The translations under genes were made by a program, and so were the position numbers. The notes beneath the pieces were generated by a model. It did not search any database and was not told where the DNA came from. It saw nothing but the letters and a program-made list of their open reading frames with translations. From Lonicera japonica (Eukaryota > Streptophyta > Magnoliopsida > Dipsacales > Caprifoliaceae): 64,000 nt of DNA. This document shows positions 23,632 through 33,539 of this stretch, one piece after another. The stretch is from NCBI GenBank assembly GCA_021464415.1, contig CM038468.1, positions 3,348,001 to 3,412,000 on the forward strand, in the 5' to 3' direction. The stretch's first letter is position 1. The number at the start of each line of letters is the position of its first letter.

Positions 23632-24215
23632 TGTAGACACCCCGATCCGTGACCCTTGCAAGAACCCTAACGACCTTCGAGAAGAACTGTTTTTGGAATC
23701 CGGGACCCACCCGAGCTCCCGAAACTGTCCCGAAAGGGTTTGTTGGCCAAACAAACCTATTTTTAAGGGGAATTGTCGCACGACAAATGAGTATGTCACG
23801 CGACAATCTCCCTTGTGTCGCGCGACAAACCCTTCTAACACCAGACCATCCACTCTCTGACATATCAGTCTGTCAGAAACATCACTTCAGCCGTTTGTCG
23901 TGCGATATTGTACACTATGTCGCGCGACACTTGCCCTTTCTGGAGAAATGTCGCGCGACAATTTTTCCCGAGCAGTATAAATAGGCCAACACCTCTAAGG
24001 GTTCAAGGACAGCAATTGGGGACTAAAGAATTATTGGCTTATATTTGATTTTCTCATCTTTCGTCAAGCATTTTTCATTATCGTCTTATTTCTGAAGAAT
24101 TATCGATTATATTCTTGACACTCGACGTATCCCGCTCCTAGAATCGAATTCTCAGAAATATCTAAAGAAGGAAAATATTATTATTGCCGGAGATCTATCT
24201 GCCATATCTCACGTC
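23632..24215 (+). mobile_element. Truncated Tat-like LTR, closely related to the one at 5533
   Basis: Begins TGTAGACACCCCGATCCGTG and follows the 5533 copy through the palindrome cluster (TGTCGCGCGACA perfect at about 23817, 23923 and 23948), GAGCAGTATAAATAGGCC and the leader. It stops near 24215 next to a TTTAGCAC-type repeat. It keeps most CpGs, so it is far younger than the copies at 11263 and 53530. Confidence 0.85.
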
Positions 24216-24297
24216 TCATTATGACACCAATAGTAACCAGAAGGTGCTAAATGCATTTAGCACCTTTTGGACAGCAACCAGAATGTGCTAGAAAGCG
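24216..24297. repeat. TTTAGCAC-type fragment with a perfect 20-bp palindrome
   Basis: GTGCTAAATGCATTTAGCAC at 24244-24263 is a perfect palindrome. This stretch is an inverted copy of 32270-32315, so the EPRV region between is bracketed by inverted copies of the same repeat. Confidence 0.7.
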
Positions 24298-26068
24298 CTA
24301 AAAATTAATTTTTGTGACATTGAGAACCATCTTCTTTTCTGATAGCATAACTCTATGTTCACGAACAATTTGGTGGAACTGTTGAAGCAACTTGAGATGA
24401 GAATCATGATCAGGGGAAAATAGTAAGATGTCATCAATGTAAACCAAAGCATTGATGAGTATTGGATAGAAAATATGCGGTCTTCTAGAAGACAGAGGGA
24501 ACATTCTTCAATCCAAATGGCATGACTGTCCATTGGAAATGATGTCCTGGGATACAGAAGGCTGTTTTAGGGCGATCTTCTGGGAGGACGCCTAACTGCC
24601 AAAATCCTGCTTTCAGATCAAATTTTGAGAATACTTTCGCATGAGAAAGCTGGCCAAATAAAGATTGTTTCTGAGGAAGAGGAAACTTATCACTGTCGAG
24701 AAAATGATTGAGAGGTTGGTAGTTAATTACCAATCTCATTTTCCCTCGTGCTTGTTCTGATCTCTTATTGACATAGAAAGCTTGGCATGCACAAGGAGAT
24801 GTTGTGGCTTCTATTAGCTTTTGGTTTTGTAACAACTTTACTTCTTCAAAAGCAAGAGCAAGGTGCTCTGGGTTCATTCCTAGATGGGTGGCTTTGGTGG
24901 GATTTACATCTTCATTTAGCTTAAATAGAAGACCGACAAAGAATTTTGGGTTCATCCACAAAGGATTTTTGCATTTCTAAAAAAATTGGGTATGAGAATC
25001 AGCACATGACTGACTTGCTATTTACTGGCGAATAACATCAAGAGAAATGTCCTGGTAAAGAGGGAACTCAATTTGTGGAGTGAGGATTTGGGCAACTGTG
25101 TCTGGGTTAACCCATGGAAGAAAGTAATTCTTATATCGGAGACCTTCTTTTGACCATCTGAGATTATGGAATTTATGAAGGATATCAAATCCTATGAGAA
25201 GGTTCTTTTGGGTTAATGTGGTTCCAAAGACACGATGGCGAATAGTAATTCCTGGAAAAATTTGGAATTGGACTGGCTTACTAATCTTATCAACCATCAA
25301 AATTTCTCCATTAACGACTTGGAATCCCACTGAGCAGTTTTTCCAATAACGAGCAGGTAGCATTTTGGGGGATAGGAATGAGCGCGCTACACCAGTATCA
25401 AAGAATGCTATAAGCTTTTGTGGCTTATCATACGACTTCTTGATTAGCTTAACAACAGCTAATGGTGTTGGTGCTAAAGATAGGTACAAATCTTCTTCTT
25501 GGTAAGCAGTATCATAGATTTCATGGATTCCAAGGAGAAGAGAGGACTGGATTTTGTGCTAGAGTCTGATATTGAATCTTCTGCTTCAGGACTAGCTTTC
25601 GATTCTTCATCATCAGTATAGGCAACTGATATGATTGTTTCTGGGGATGCATTGTCATCAAGAGACAAAACTGATTCAATTTATGATTCAGCAATGTCGG
25701 GCGCATTTTTCTCCAAAGCGGCCATGAACTGAGCTTTCTTGGCTGCATTAGGGCAATTCTTTGCACATATAATGTCCTTTTTTCTTACAAATGAAGCATC
25801 CATCCTTTTTCTTTCCTCTAACTGCTTTCCTTCTTGCAAATTTCCATTTTTTCTTCGGAAATTTCTTCTTGGATCCTTTCTTATGTTCCTTCTAAGGCTT
25901 GGCTTGATCACTGTGCTTGGAGTGGCTGAAATGCTTATGTTTTGACCTTCGTTTATGGTGAGGGCGACATTCACATGCCTTTTCAGTCGAGCATTTAATC
26001 TTCAGGTGTTCTTTGTTGCATACTCCGCTAAGCATCTTACTAGTCTTGTTAATGTTTTTCATAAGCTT
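24298..26068 (-). pseudogene. Endogenous florendovirus-like pararetrovirus: coat/protease/RT remnant
   Basis: Minus-strand remnant of a Caulimoviridae polyprotein. From 26068 leftward: basic C-terminal coat region and a damaged CCHC knuckle (about 26068-25681), acidic linker, aspartic protease with FFDTG near 25400, then RT with LVINYQPLN, KFDLKAGFWQLGV, MPFGLKNVPS and YIDDILLFS (about 24960-24400). Stops and frame changes break it into at least five frames; RT is split near 24490. The enzymes would reverse-transcribe the viral RNA; this copy is dead. It lacks the RT end and RNase H. It continues at 30840 beyond an inserted retrotransposon. Divergence from the 57.5-64 kb copy is clear at protein level. 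Confidence 0.88.
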
Positions 26069-26915
26069 TGATGGTGTCAAAATCTAGAGATAGATAATTA
26101 ACCAATCAATAAGTGAATATCAGTGAATAAAAAAATAAATGCAGCGCAATGATGAACACATGACTTTTTTTTAAGGTAGGTTCCCCCGGTAGCGCTTATG
26201 CTATTCCAGTGGTACGTCCTCCTTTTGTGTGTGCTTGCTTTGTATTAGCTCAAAGGCGATCAATTTGGAAGATAATACAAGCTACCAACTTCTCTCTCTA
26301 TATAATTTCCTTAATTCTATTTATAAGTATAGAATTAGGATTACAAATATTTCAACAGAATAAATAATAAACTGTGTAGAAGAGATAGTGTATAAAGGTT
26401 GTTGGTATTTTTTGGAGTATGAAAATAGAGAGTATAAAACCCTTCTATTTTTTGGGGTATGAAAATAGAGAGTATATGACTCTTCTATTTCTTCTCGAAT
26501 TGGCTTGTATTTATATTACCAATGGCTTTATATCTCTTTGATGAGATGGATGAATCTTAGATAAGAAGAATTGTGTGTTTTTGGTGTGTTTAGATTGTAG
26601 AAAGATGATCTTGGATGAATGAATGAGGAGAAGTATTTATAGGTAAAATCTAGAATGGTAAAAAAGTAAATTTGATGAAGATGAGGAGCAAAAAGGTAAT
26701 TTTACAAAGGTGGGTGGATGTAAGTGGAATTTGAGTGGAAGTTAATGGAGGTGAGTGGAAGTTAATGGAGTGGGTGGAATTTGAGTGGAGTTGAGTGGGA
26801 TTTTAGTGGAGGTAAAAATGAGATTTTACCGGGGTAAAAATGGGATTTTACCGGAGGTAAAAAATGTTGAATTACCTTTGTAGGCCAATGGTGAAATTAG
26901 TATTTAACCCCATCA
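26069..26915 (-). repeat. 3' LTR of the LBD-carrying element (847 bp)
   Basis: TGATGG...CCATCA ends. TATAAATA at 26641-26634 on the minus strand. It has a G-rich stretch of repeats around GTGGAATTTGAGTGGA at about 26705-26800. Partner of 29991-30839. Confidence 0.93.
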
Positions 26916-26931
26916 ATTGCCCCCTATCCTT
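26916..26931 (-). promoter_or_regulatory. Polypurine tract of the LBD-carrying element
   Basis: Minus strand reads AAGGATAGGGGGCAAT directly before the 3' LTR, the expected place for plus-strand priming. Confidence 0.7.
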
Positions 26932-27179
26932 ATCATTTAGCTCGGATTAGCTGATTGGTGAGGATATCCTTCAACCTGGGAGCTAGTAGTAGCTTATGAG
27001 CTTTGATGTTTGTGATGTTTTAAGCCCAAATCTTTCTTAGGCGAACAAGGTCGACAATTTAATGCCTGTGTTAGGTCTTTTTTCTTTATTAGAAATCTTT
27101 TTCGAAGCTGAAGCGTGAGAGCGGGCACTTGTCGAGAAAGATAGTCATGGAAAAAACTCGAATAACCGATATGTAGAGC

Positions 27180-27545
27180 TTTGTTAGCCCTTGACCATAA
27201 GTTTTTGGAGTTTAGAACATTAATGTGTGAAGCTAGCTAGACTTTGATCATTGGTCTTAGAGTTTCAGAACATCATTGTGTAAAGCTGGCTAGACGTTGA
27301 TCTCGAATCTTAGTTCAAGGACGTTAGATCTCGGATGCTAGTCGTTGAGCTCAAAACATCAATGAATAGAGCTTTTAGAGCTTCAGAACATTATTGTGTA
27401 AGGCTGGCTAGACGTTGATCTCGAGTCGTAGTCCAATGATGCTAGATTTTGGATGCTAGTCGTTGAGCTCGAAACATCAATGTGTAGAACTCGTTAGACA
27501 TTAGATGCAAGTCGTAGAGCTTGGAACATTAATATGTAAAGCTCG
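27180..27545. repeat. Tandem repeats near the 3' LTR of the LBD-carrying element
   Basis: Imperfect units of roughly 55-60 bp, grouped into higher-order units of about 170 bp, around GAACATCAATGTGTAGAGCT and GCTAGACGTTGATCTCGA. Located on the 3' LTR side in element sense, as in Tat-type elements. Confidence 0.7.
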
Positions 27546-27981
27546 CTAGATTTTGATCATAAATAATTTGATTCTACTCGGGCCTTTTCCAACACATATA
27601 TATATTTTCTTTTTCTTTTTCTTTCTTTTTTTTTCTTTTTTTTTCTCTTTTCTTTTTTCTTTTCTTTTTCTATTGTTGGCCCCTTTCGGCGGATCTTTCG
27701 GCCGAAAGCCTGTCGGAGGCTCATTCTCTCTCTTCATCTCCCTTTCACTCTTTATCTCACTTTCCCTTCTTCGTCTTCCTCTCCCTTCTTCGTCTTTATC
27801 TCCCTCTCACTCTTCATCTCCCTCTCCCTTCTTCGTCTTCCTCTCCCTTCTTCCTCTTCATCTCACTCTCCTTCTTCCTCTTCATCTCACTATCCTTCTT
27901 CGTCTTCCTCTCCCTCGAGACCCAACCCATCATCACCATCCATTTTGTAATAAGTTTTTCTTATAAAAGTAAACCAAAATA
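27546..27981 (+). promoter_or_regulatory. Candidate leader/promoter of the antisense LBD gene
   Basis: Plus strand holds a pyrimidine tract (27606-27675), then repeated CT-rich phrases (CTTCTTCGTCTTCCTCTCCC) to about 27920, then the LBD ATG at 27982 in context AAAATAATGTCA. Possible TATA words at 27560 (ATAAATAA) and 27596 (ATATATATAT). The C/T-rich frames here are not proteins. Confidence 0.35.
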
Positions 27982-28809
27982 ATGTCAAACACTCAATTTT
28001 TTTCAGGTCGTCCATGTGTGGCTTGTGCTCATAGCCACAAGAGATGTCCTCTATCTTGTGATTATGCTAGAATGTTTTCAAATGTGATTGATCGTGAGGA
28101 CTATCACACAATCTTCACAGTTTTTGGGGTGAGGAATGTTGCATCTTTTTTGCAACGTGTCCCCGAAGATCGACTTCTCGAGGCTCTTAGTTCGTATCTT
28201 CTTGAAGCCACGGCGAGGATTGAGAATCCCGCTAGAGGCTGTACTGCTCTCCTTGCTTCTTTTGAACAGAAGGTGGAAAAGTTACAAGCACGGGTGACGG
28301 CATTAGAGGCTCGATTAGGAGGGGGGTCTTCCTGTGTTAACCCGTTATGCTCATTTGCTCATCCTGGAGGTTCTTCGAGGTTCCCTTCGTTGGCAGAAAA
28401 TAACGTGCCAAATGTTATTCCGACTGCCGTGGATCTTTCATAACCTATTCCCAGAAGTTTTTTGAGGCTTCTTATGTCGGAAGAGGGTGTACAGAATATT
28501 CTTTCGACTTCCACAAATCTTGTAAAAAATGGGGCTCCTCTGACTGAAGTGGATTTGCCGTCATTTCCGAATCGATCCTATGATCAGGCTACCTTGGACG
28601 CCGTTTACCATGGTGCTTCGAACAATTTTTTATGGCAATCTTCACTAGATGATTTTGTTGCAGATTTTGCTGAAACAACGGGCCTTGACTGGACAGCTTC
28701 AGGGAATATTCACCATAATTTTTCTGATTATTCTTCATCTGATTTAAGTACTATTTTGAATTTTGGTGCTGATGATTTTCAAATTTTTCAGCCTTTTCTG
28801 AATGACTAG
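27982..28809 (+). pseudogene. LOB-domain (LBD, class I) protein coding sequence, one in-frame stop
   Basis: 276 codons in one frame, ATG at 27982 to TAG at 28807, with a single premature TAA at 28441-28443 after 153 codons. Cysteines at residues 12, 15, 22 and 26 give the C-x2-C-x6-C-x3-C zinc block; the GAS-type block runs about F48-C87 (FGVRNVASFL ... NPARGC); a heptad-like segment with spaced Leu/Val follows to about residue 112. These are the three hallmarks of class I LBD transcription factors, nuclear plant-specific DNA-binding proteins. The truncated product would keep all three and lose only the variable tail. It is divergent from typical LBDs (for example, CAHSHKRC in the zinc block) and has no intron here, which suggests capture from RNA or long residence. 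It lies antisense to its host retrotransposon. Family call firm; expression unknown. Confidence 0.88.
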
Positions 28810-28947
28810 ATAATGTGTATCTCTAGTGAGGGTTTTGTAAAAGTATTTCGGAGATGCTCTACTTGTGATTGTTTAAAGCATAGCCCTTATATGTTGATAG
28901 CAATTTTTTCGAAATCCTTGGTTTCTTAAAAGAAAAATTTGTTCTTT

Positions 28948-29092
28948 TTGCTAAGTTTTGAGTAGAGTCTTGCTCCCTTCTAACTTAGGCACATTTGCTA
29001 AGTTTTGAGTAGAGTCTTACTCCCTTCTAACTTTAAGCAAATTGCTAAGTTTTGAGTAGAGTCTTGCTCACTTCTAACTTATGCAAATTCTG
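28948..29092. repeat. Three tandem copies of a 47-48 bp unit
   Basis: Units start GCTAAGTTTTGAGTAGAGTC at about 28950, 28998 and 29045, ending in CCCTTCTAACTT or close variants. Downstream of the LBD sequence, in its presumed 3' untranslated region. Confidence 0.85.
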
Positions 29093-29479
29093 ACAATTTT
29101 TTCATTTATTACCAGGGTTTCTTAAAATCTTGGTCTCTGACCAGTGGTGCAGCAGTAGATGATCATTCTCAGCCAGGTCTCTTTGGGTTGAGGTGGTTCT
29201 GCTGTTATCTGATAGACTTCAAAATTGCATTCGGCTTTGTGAAAGTTTGATATCCGCTGAAAATTTTTTTTTCGTGGTTTGTTGGACGAACTTGATGAAA
29301 ATTACATTCAATTGTAATTTTTTGGAAGCTCGTTAATTTTTCATACAACAAAGATTATTGATCGTAAGAAAATGATACAACTTTAGATATATTAATATAG
29401 AAAGAAAAATCATATATGAGTTATTAAAAAATAACTTATCTCTTCTTTTGGATTTTATCCCCTTGCGTAACCGGATTTT

Positions 29480-29940
29480 TTGAATGATTATGCACCCGTA
29501 AACATTGAGATAGCGTAGGCATGCGGGATTTTCGCATTTTTTATTGCAGCAATTTTGTATCCCTATTTTGGACCCCGAGATGTCAAAATTTGAAAACGGA
29601 TTGAACTGGAAAGTTATAGATCTTGAAATTTTCTTCAAAATGGACTCCAGAATCACATGATTTGGAGTTTTGAGCAGAAAGTTATGCACCTGATAATATT
29701 GAGTCACCATTGACCGCGGGATTTCGTTCCAGAAAGTTTGTATCGAAGTTTTGAACCCCGAGATGGACGAATTTGAAAAAATCTTAAACTGAAAAGTTGT
29801 AGCTCTTGAAATTTTATCCAAAATGGACTTCAGAATCACATAATTTGGAATTTTGAGCACAAAGTTATGCCCCCGAGAATATTGAGCTACGTAGACCCGC
29901 GGGATTTCGAGTTTTTCACCGAAAATTCACTTGTAATTTC
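29480..29940. repeat. 185-197 bp tandem repeat, about 2.4 copies
   Basis: Repeating marks TATGC(A/C)CC(C/T)G, ATATTGAG, GCGGGATTTCG, CCCCGAGATG and TTTTGAGCA(G/C)AAAGTTATGC at about 29488, 29685 and 29870. It is the 5' untranslated part of the element in minus sense, close to the primer site. The 175-codon minus frame here is a by-product. Confidence 0.8.
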
Positions 29941-29970
29941 TAAAGAACGAGAGCTTTAGAAAACTTATCG

Positions 29971-29990
29971 TTCCCACAGACGGCGCCAAC
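29971..29990 (-). promoter_or_regulatory. Primer-binding site of the LBD-carrying element
   Basis: Minus strand reads GTTGGCGCCGTCTGTGGGAA, immediately inside the 5' LTR. TGGCGCC-type primer sites are common next to plant Ty3 5' LTRs; which tRNA is used was not determined. Confidence 0.8.
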
Positions 29991-30839
29991 TGATGGTGTC
30001 AAAATCTAGAGATAGATAATTAACCAATCAATAAGTGAATATCGGTGAATAAAAAAATAAATGCGGCGCAATGATGAACACATTACTTTTTTTTTAAGGT
30101 AGGTTCCCCCGGTAGCGCTTATGCTATTCCAGTGGTACGTCCTCCTTTTGTGTGCGCTTGCTTTGTATTAGCTCAAAGGCGATCAATTTGGAAGATAATA
30201 CAAGCTACCAACTTCTCTCTCTCTATAATTTCCTTAATTCTATCTATAAGTATAGAATTAGGATTACAAATATTTCAACAGAATAAATAATAAACTGTGT
30301 AGGAGAGATAGTTTATAAAGGGTGTTGGTATTTTTTGGAGTATGAAGATAGAGAGTATAAGACCCTTCTATTTTTTGGGGTATGAAAATAGAGAGTATAT
30401 GACTCTTATATTTCTTCTCGAATTGGCTTGTATTTATATTACCAATGGCTTTATATTTCTTTGATGAGATGGATGAATCTTAGATAAGAAGAATTGTGTG
30501 TTTTTGGTGTGTTTAGATTGTAGAAAGATGATCTTGGATGAATGAATGAGGAGAAGTATTTATAGGTAAAATCTAGGATGGTAAAAAAGTAAATTTGATG
30601 AAGATGGGGGGCAAAAAGGTAATTTTACAAAGGTGAGTGGATGTAAGTGGAATTTGAGTGAAAGTTAATGGAGGTGAGTGGAAGTTAATAGAGATGGGTG
30701 GAATTTGAGTGGAGTTGAGTGGGATTTTAGTGGAGGTAAAAATGAGATTTTACCGGGGTAAAAATGGGATTTTACCGGAGGTAAAAAATGTTGAATTACC
30801 TTTGTAGGCCAATGGTAAAATTAGTATTTAACCCCATCA
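29991..30839 (-). repeat. 5' LTR of the LBD-carrying element (849 bp)
   Basis: Nearly identical to 26069-26915. TATAAATA at 30564-30557 on the minus strand. It contains GCGGCG at about 30063, changed to GCAGCG in the other LTR; GCGGCG is the core reported for LBD binding. Confidence 0.93.
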
Positions 30840-31010
30840 AGCTTCTTCTGGTTGCATATTCTTTCAATGGAATCTTTCAAATAGCCATAGATGTTAGCTA
30901 TTGAAAGTTCTGCAAGGTTCTTGTTTTGTAACTTAAGGATTTTTTGCGTTTCAGTGACTAGCTTGTCAGGGAATGAGTGGAAGATGTTTTGGAAATGTAC
31001 AAGTAACTCT
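30840..31010 (-). pseudogene. EPRV coat-protein fragment, continuation across the retrotransposon
   Basis: The minus frame aligns with the coat region of the second EPRV (63480-63330): FPDKLV, the LSIANIYGYL segment and ICNQKK. It continues into 26068 once the 4.77-kb element and one AGCTT are discounted. The rightward end near 31010 is a break, after which EPRV sequence resumes on the opposite strand. Confidence 0.8.
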
Positions 31011-31059
31011 TAATGCTAGGACAGTCTTTTTTACATTATATATGAATTTTAATCTCCCA

Positions 31060-32275
31060 CTTTCTAACAAGTTCTTGGAAGAAGCTTTGCACATCCAAGT
31101 CCAAATTACATGAGCAAAAATGGTTTAAGGAACGTCAGCTGCAACAATTCATCACCAAATGGGTTACTGGCTCCAAAACCATTCATATGATCTAGCAATC
31201 CCTGGAAGTAGCACAGCTGATGCTTTGTTACTCAAGATTGACTCTAATGCCGCACCCACAGCTACCTACATCCCTAGTCAGCTTACCAGAGCGGAACTAA
31301 TAAAGTTGTTACCAGAAAGTTGGGCAACGTCTTATGAGCAGTTCCACGAGCAAAGCCACCCAGAGTTAATTCAATCAAGTGAGCTGACTTACCTTTGAAG
31401 ACCAAGAAAGCAAGTTGAGGTTAGATTCACCTGGACACAATTTCCCCCACGAAACCCTTTTACAACGGAACTCAACATGTTTAAGCCCCTTGTAAATAAA
31501 CCCGCAAATCCAATCTTGGAATCATGGCCAATGAAGATTCTATACTTTGGCCCAGACGAAAAACCAGTTTTCCAAGCTAAGGATGAAAAAGGCCACATTT
31601 GGTACGATGTGTGCTATTATGAAGATTGTGAAGAACAGGCTTATGAAAATAGCCTTGATCCAAGTGAACTACGTACGCATATACAGAAAGAAAAAGGCAG
31701 GGAAACCCTTGAACTCTCAAGAATCCTTGCAAGAAAGGTTTGAGGCAAATGATCCATCTGTTGGATTATTAGGAGGACCATCAGGAAAGTTTGACTATTA
31801 CATCATCTATGGAGAAAAGCAATTACCTACTCCTTCTCTAGAAGAAGGCTCGTGCCAACCACCTCCTCATAGTCCCCCACCTGAACCTCCCAAACCTCAA
31901 ACACAGTCATCTCACCTAAATCCCATAATCCCTCCGTATGTTGAGAAAGCACTACAAGCTCTTAACCTACCTGTCTGTCACCCTTATGAACAGCCCACAA
32001 TGTTCCAATCATTCAAACCTCAACAACCAATTGATTGCGTCGTGATTAATGAAGAAATCTATTTTCCCCAACAGAAGATTATGATGATATAACCAATTGG
32101 ACTCGTCATTGCTGGAAAATTCCAGATCCCAATTCCGTTGATTCTCACGGTGAGCCCAAAAAAGCTACATCAGCAAAAGCTGCACTTAATTGGCAAGCAG
32201 ATAATACTGTAGCACATAATGCAATTCTCACTCAGATAGCCAAATCCACACAAAGAATCGATAGCACTTTCTGGT
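31060..32275 (+). pseudogene. EPRV movement-protein-to-coat linker region, broken
   Basis: Plus-strand frames 31159-31398, 31477-31743, 31547-32092 and 32075-32275 (TNWTRHCWKIPDP) form one broken viral-type region, with a proline-rich linker (31850-31940). I place it upstream of the coat domain because it adjoins coat sequence and lacks enzyme motifs; assignment to the movement-protein/linker part of a florendovirus-like polyprotein is inference. A stop lies at 31396 and frame changes at about 31740 and 32075. It is head-to-head with the minus coat fragment. Confidence 0.6.
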
Positions 32276-33490
32276 TGCTGTCCAAGTGGTGCTAAATGCA
32301 TTTAGCACCTTCTGAACAATAACCAAAATGTGTTAAATGCACAACCAGAAGGTGCTAAATGTATTTAGCATCACCTGGAGCACTTTCTGAACACCAACCA
32401 GAATGTGCTAAATGTATTTAACACCTTCTGAGTACCAATCACAAGGTTTAGCACCAATCTGTTTCAGCATGAATGGTGGTAAATGGTGCTAAATCTGTTT
32501 AGCACCAATTTATTTCAGCACACCAATGGTGCTAAATTAGTTTTAGCACCAATAAAAAAAGAAAAAAAATTGATGAGATCTTCATCTCGCACACCTCCAA
32601 TCAAATCCAGATCCTTGTCAAGATAAACATCTTCCTTAATCTTCTCAGTTCTCGAAACCTCCATGAACCCCTTCGATTCATCATCAATTGGCCACTCCAG
32701 CTCAAACTCCTTCAATTTCATCTATGATCCGCCTTTTCTCCTTTTACCACCAAATTTCGCACAAATTGCAGAGAGAAGAACTGGATCCAAGTAATCATCA
32801 AGCTAGCCTCATGTTCATCACTTCTCTCTTCCTTTGAAATTTAATAGTATACACATCGAATTTAGCACAAATTGCAGAGAGAAGAACTGGATTCTGTTAA
32901 AAATGGGGGTATTACAAACTTTGGCACCCAAAGTAAATAAATGGGGGGCCAAACTCCAAAAAAAAAATAGACAAACAAAAATGTTAACACTTGCACATGT
33001 AGAGCATATGAAGGAGACAGTGGCATTTCAGAGAATAAGTCAAAAGCAAGTGGCATTTTCGTAGGAAACACGTCAATTTCCGCCTCCCCTTCCCCTCGAT
33101 CCCATCAAAGAAACACTTCCCACATAATTTCAAATTCTCTCTCTCGTTGTGTCTCACATAAGAGATTTAGAGAGAGTAAGAGGAGAGAGAAACACTTTTA
33201 CAGAGAAAAAAAGATCTAGATAAAGAAAGATAATTCATTAAACAAAGAAGAAGAAGAGATATTGTTGAAAGGTGCATTAGTAGCACCAACAACATACAAT
33301 GCTTGGTTTATATATATGTAAGAGAGAGAGAGGGGTGAGGAAGAGGGAATTATATCAGGGTATTTTGTCCATCAACATTTATCATTTTTTCCTTAAAATA
33401 AATTAATATTATGAAAAGTGTCCTTATTGTAAAACCAAATTATGAAATTAGTATTACTTCCCTTTATTAAATATGAATCCGTCCTTAGAG
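32276..33490 (-). mobile_element. Non-autonomous TTTAGCAC element (copy 2, inverted)
   Basis: 32285-32550 is packed with GTGCTAAA/TTTAGCAC, including the perfect palindrome GTGCTAAATGCATTTAGCAC at 32290-32309. 33352-33487 is the inverted partner of 16742-16895. Between them are an exon-like piece (32555-32721) and AG-rich sequence. Confidence 0.5.
32555..32721 (-). other. Exon-like gene fragment inside the TTTAGCAC element
   Basis: Minus frame from ATG 32721 gives a compact acidic peptide (KLKEFELEWPIDDESKGF ... DEDLINF) of balanced composition in otherwise low-complexity DNA. A remnant of its end (GATGATCTCATCAATTTT) is kept in copy 1 near 17385. It may be a captured host gene fragment; no family recognised. 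Confidence 0.3.
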
Positions 33491-33539
33491 TTATAAAACA
33501 TTATGGAACGAGGTCTTATAACCCATTATCTCTTTATGT

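Larger units (their letters stand above)
26069..30839 (-). mobile_element. 4.77-kb non-autonomous LTR retrotransposon carrying an antisense LBD gene
   Basis: Complete element. LTRs at 26069-26915 and 29991-30839 start TGATGGTGTC and end AACCCCATCA, and the element is flanked by AGCTT at 26064-26068 and 30840-30844. Orientation is minus: the primer site (TTGGCGCCGTCTGTGGGAAC) lies just inside the right LTR, the polypurine tract (GGATAGGGGGCAAT) just inside the left one, and TATAAATA in each LTR reads minus. By eye the LTRs differ at roughly 20 positions, about 2-3%. The internal 3.1 kb has no gag, protease, RT or integrase. It holds three tandem-repeat zones and a plus-strand LOB-domain coding sequence. 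It split an EPRV coat gene. Confidence 0.93.

Noticed and set aside
27553..27966. 137-codon plus frame before the LBD sequence
   Set aside because: It is a C/T-rich low-complexity translation (runs of Phe, Leu and Ser); more likely leader sequence.
29333..29860. 175-codon minus frame
   Set aside because: It is produced by the 185-197 bp tandem repeat, with no family likeness.
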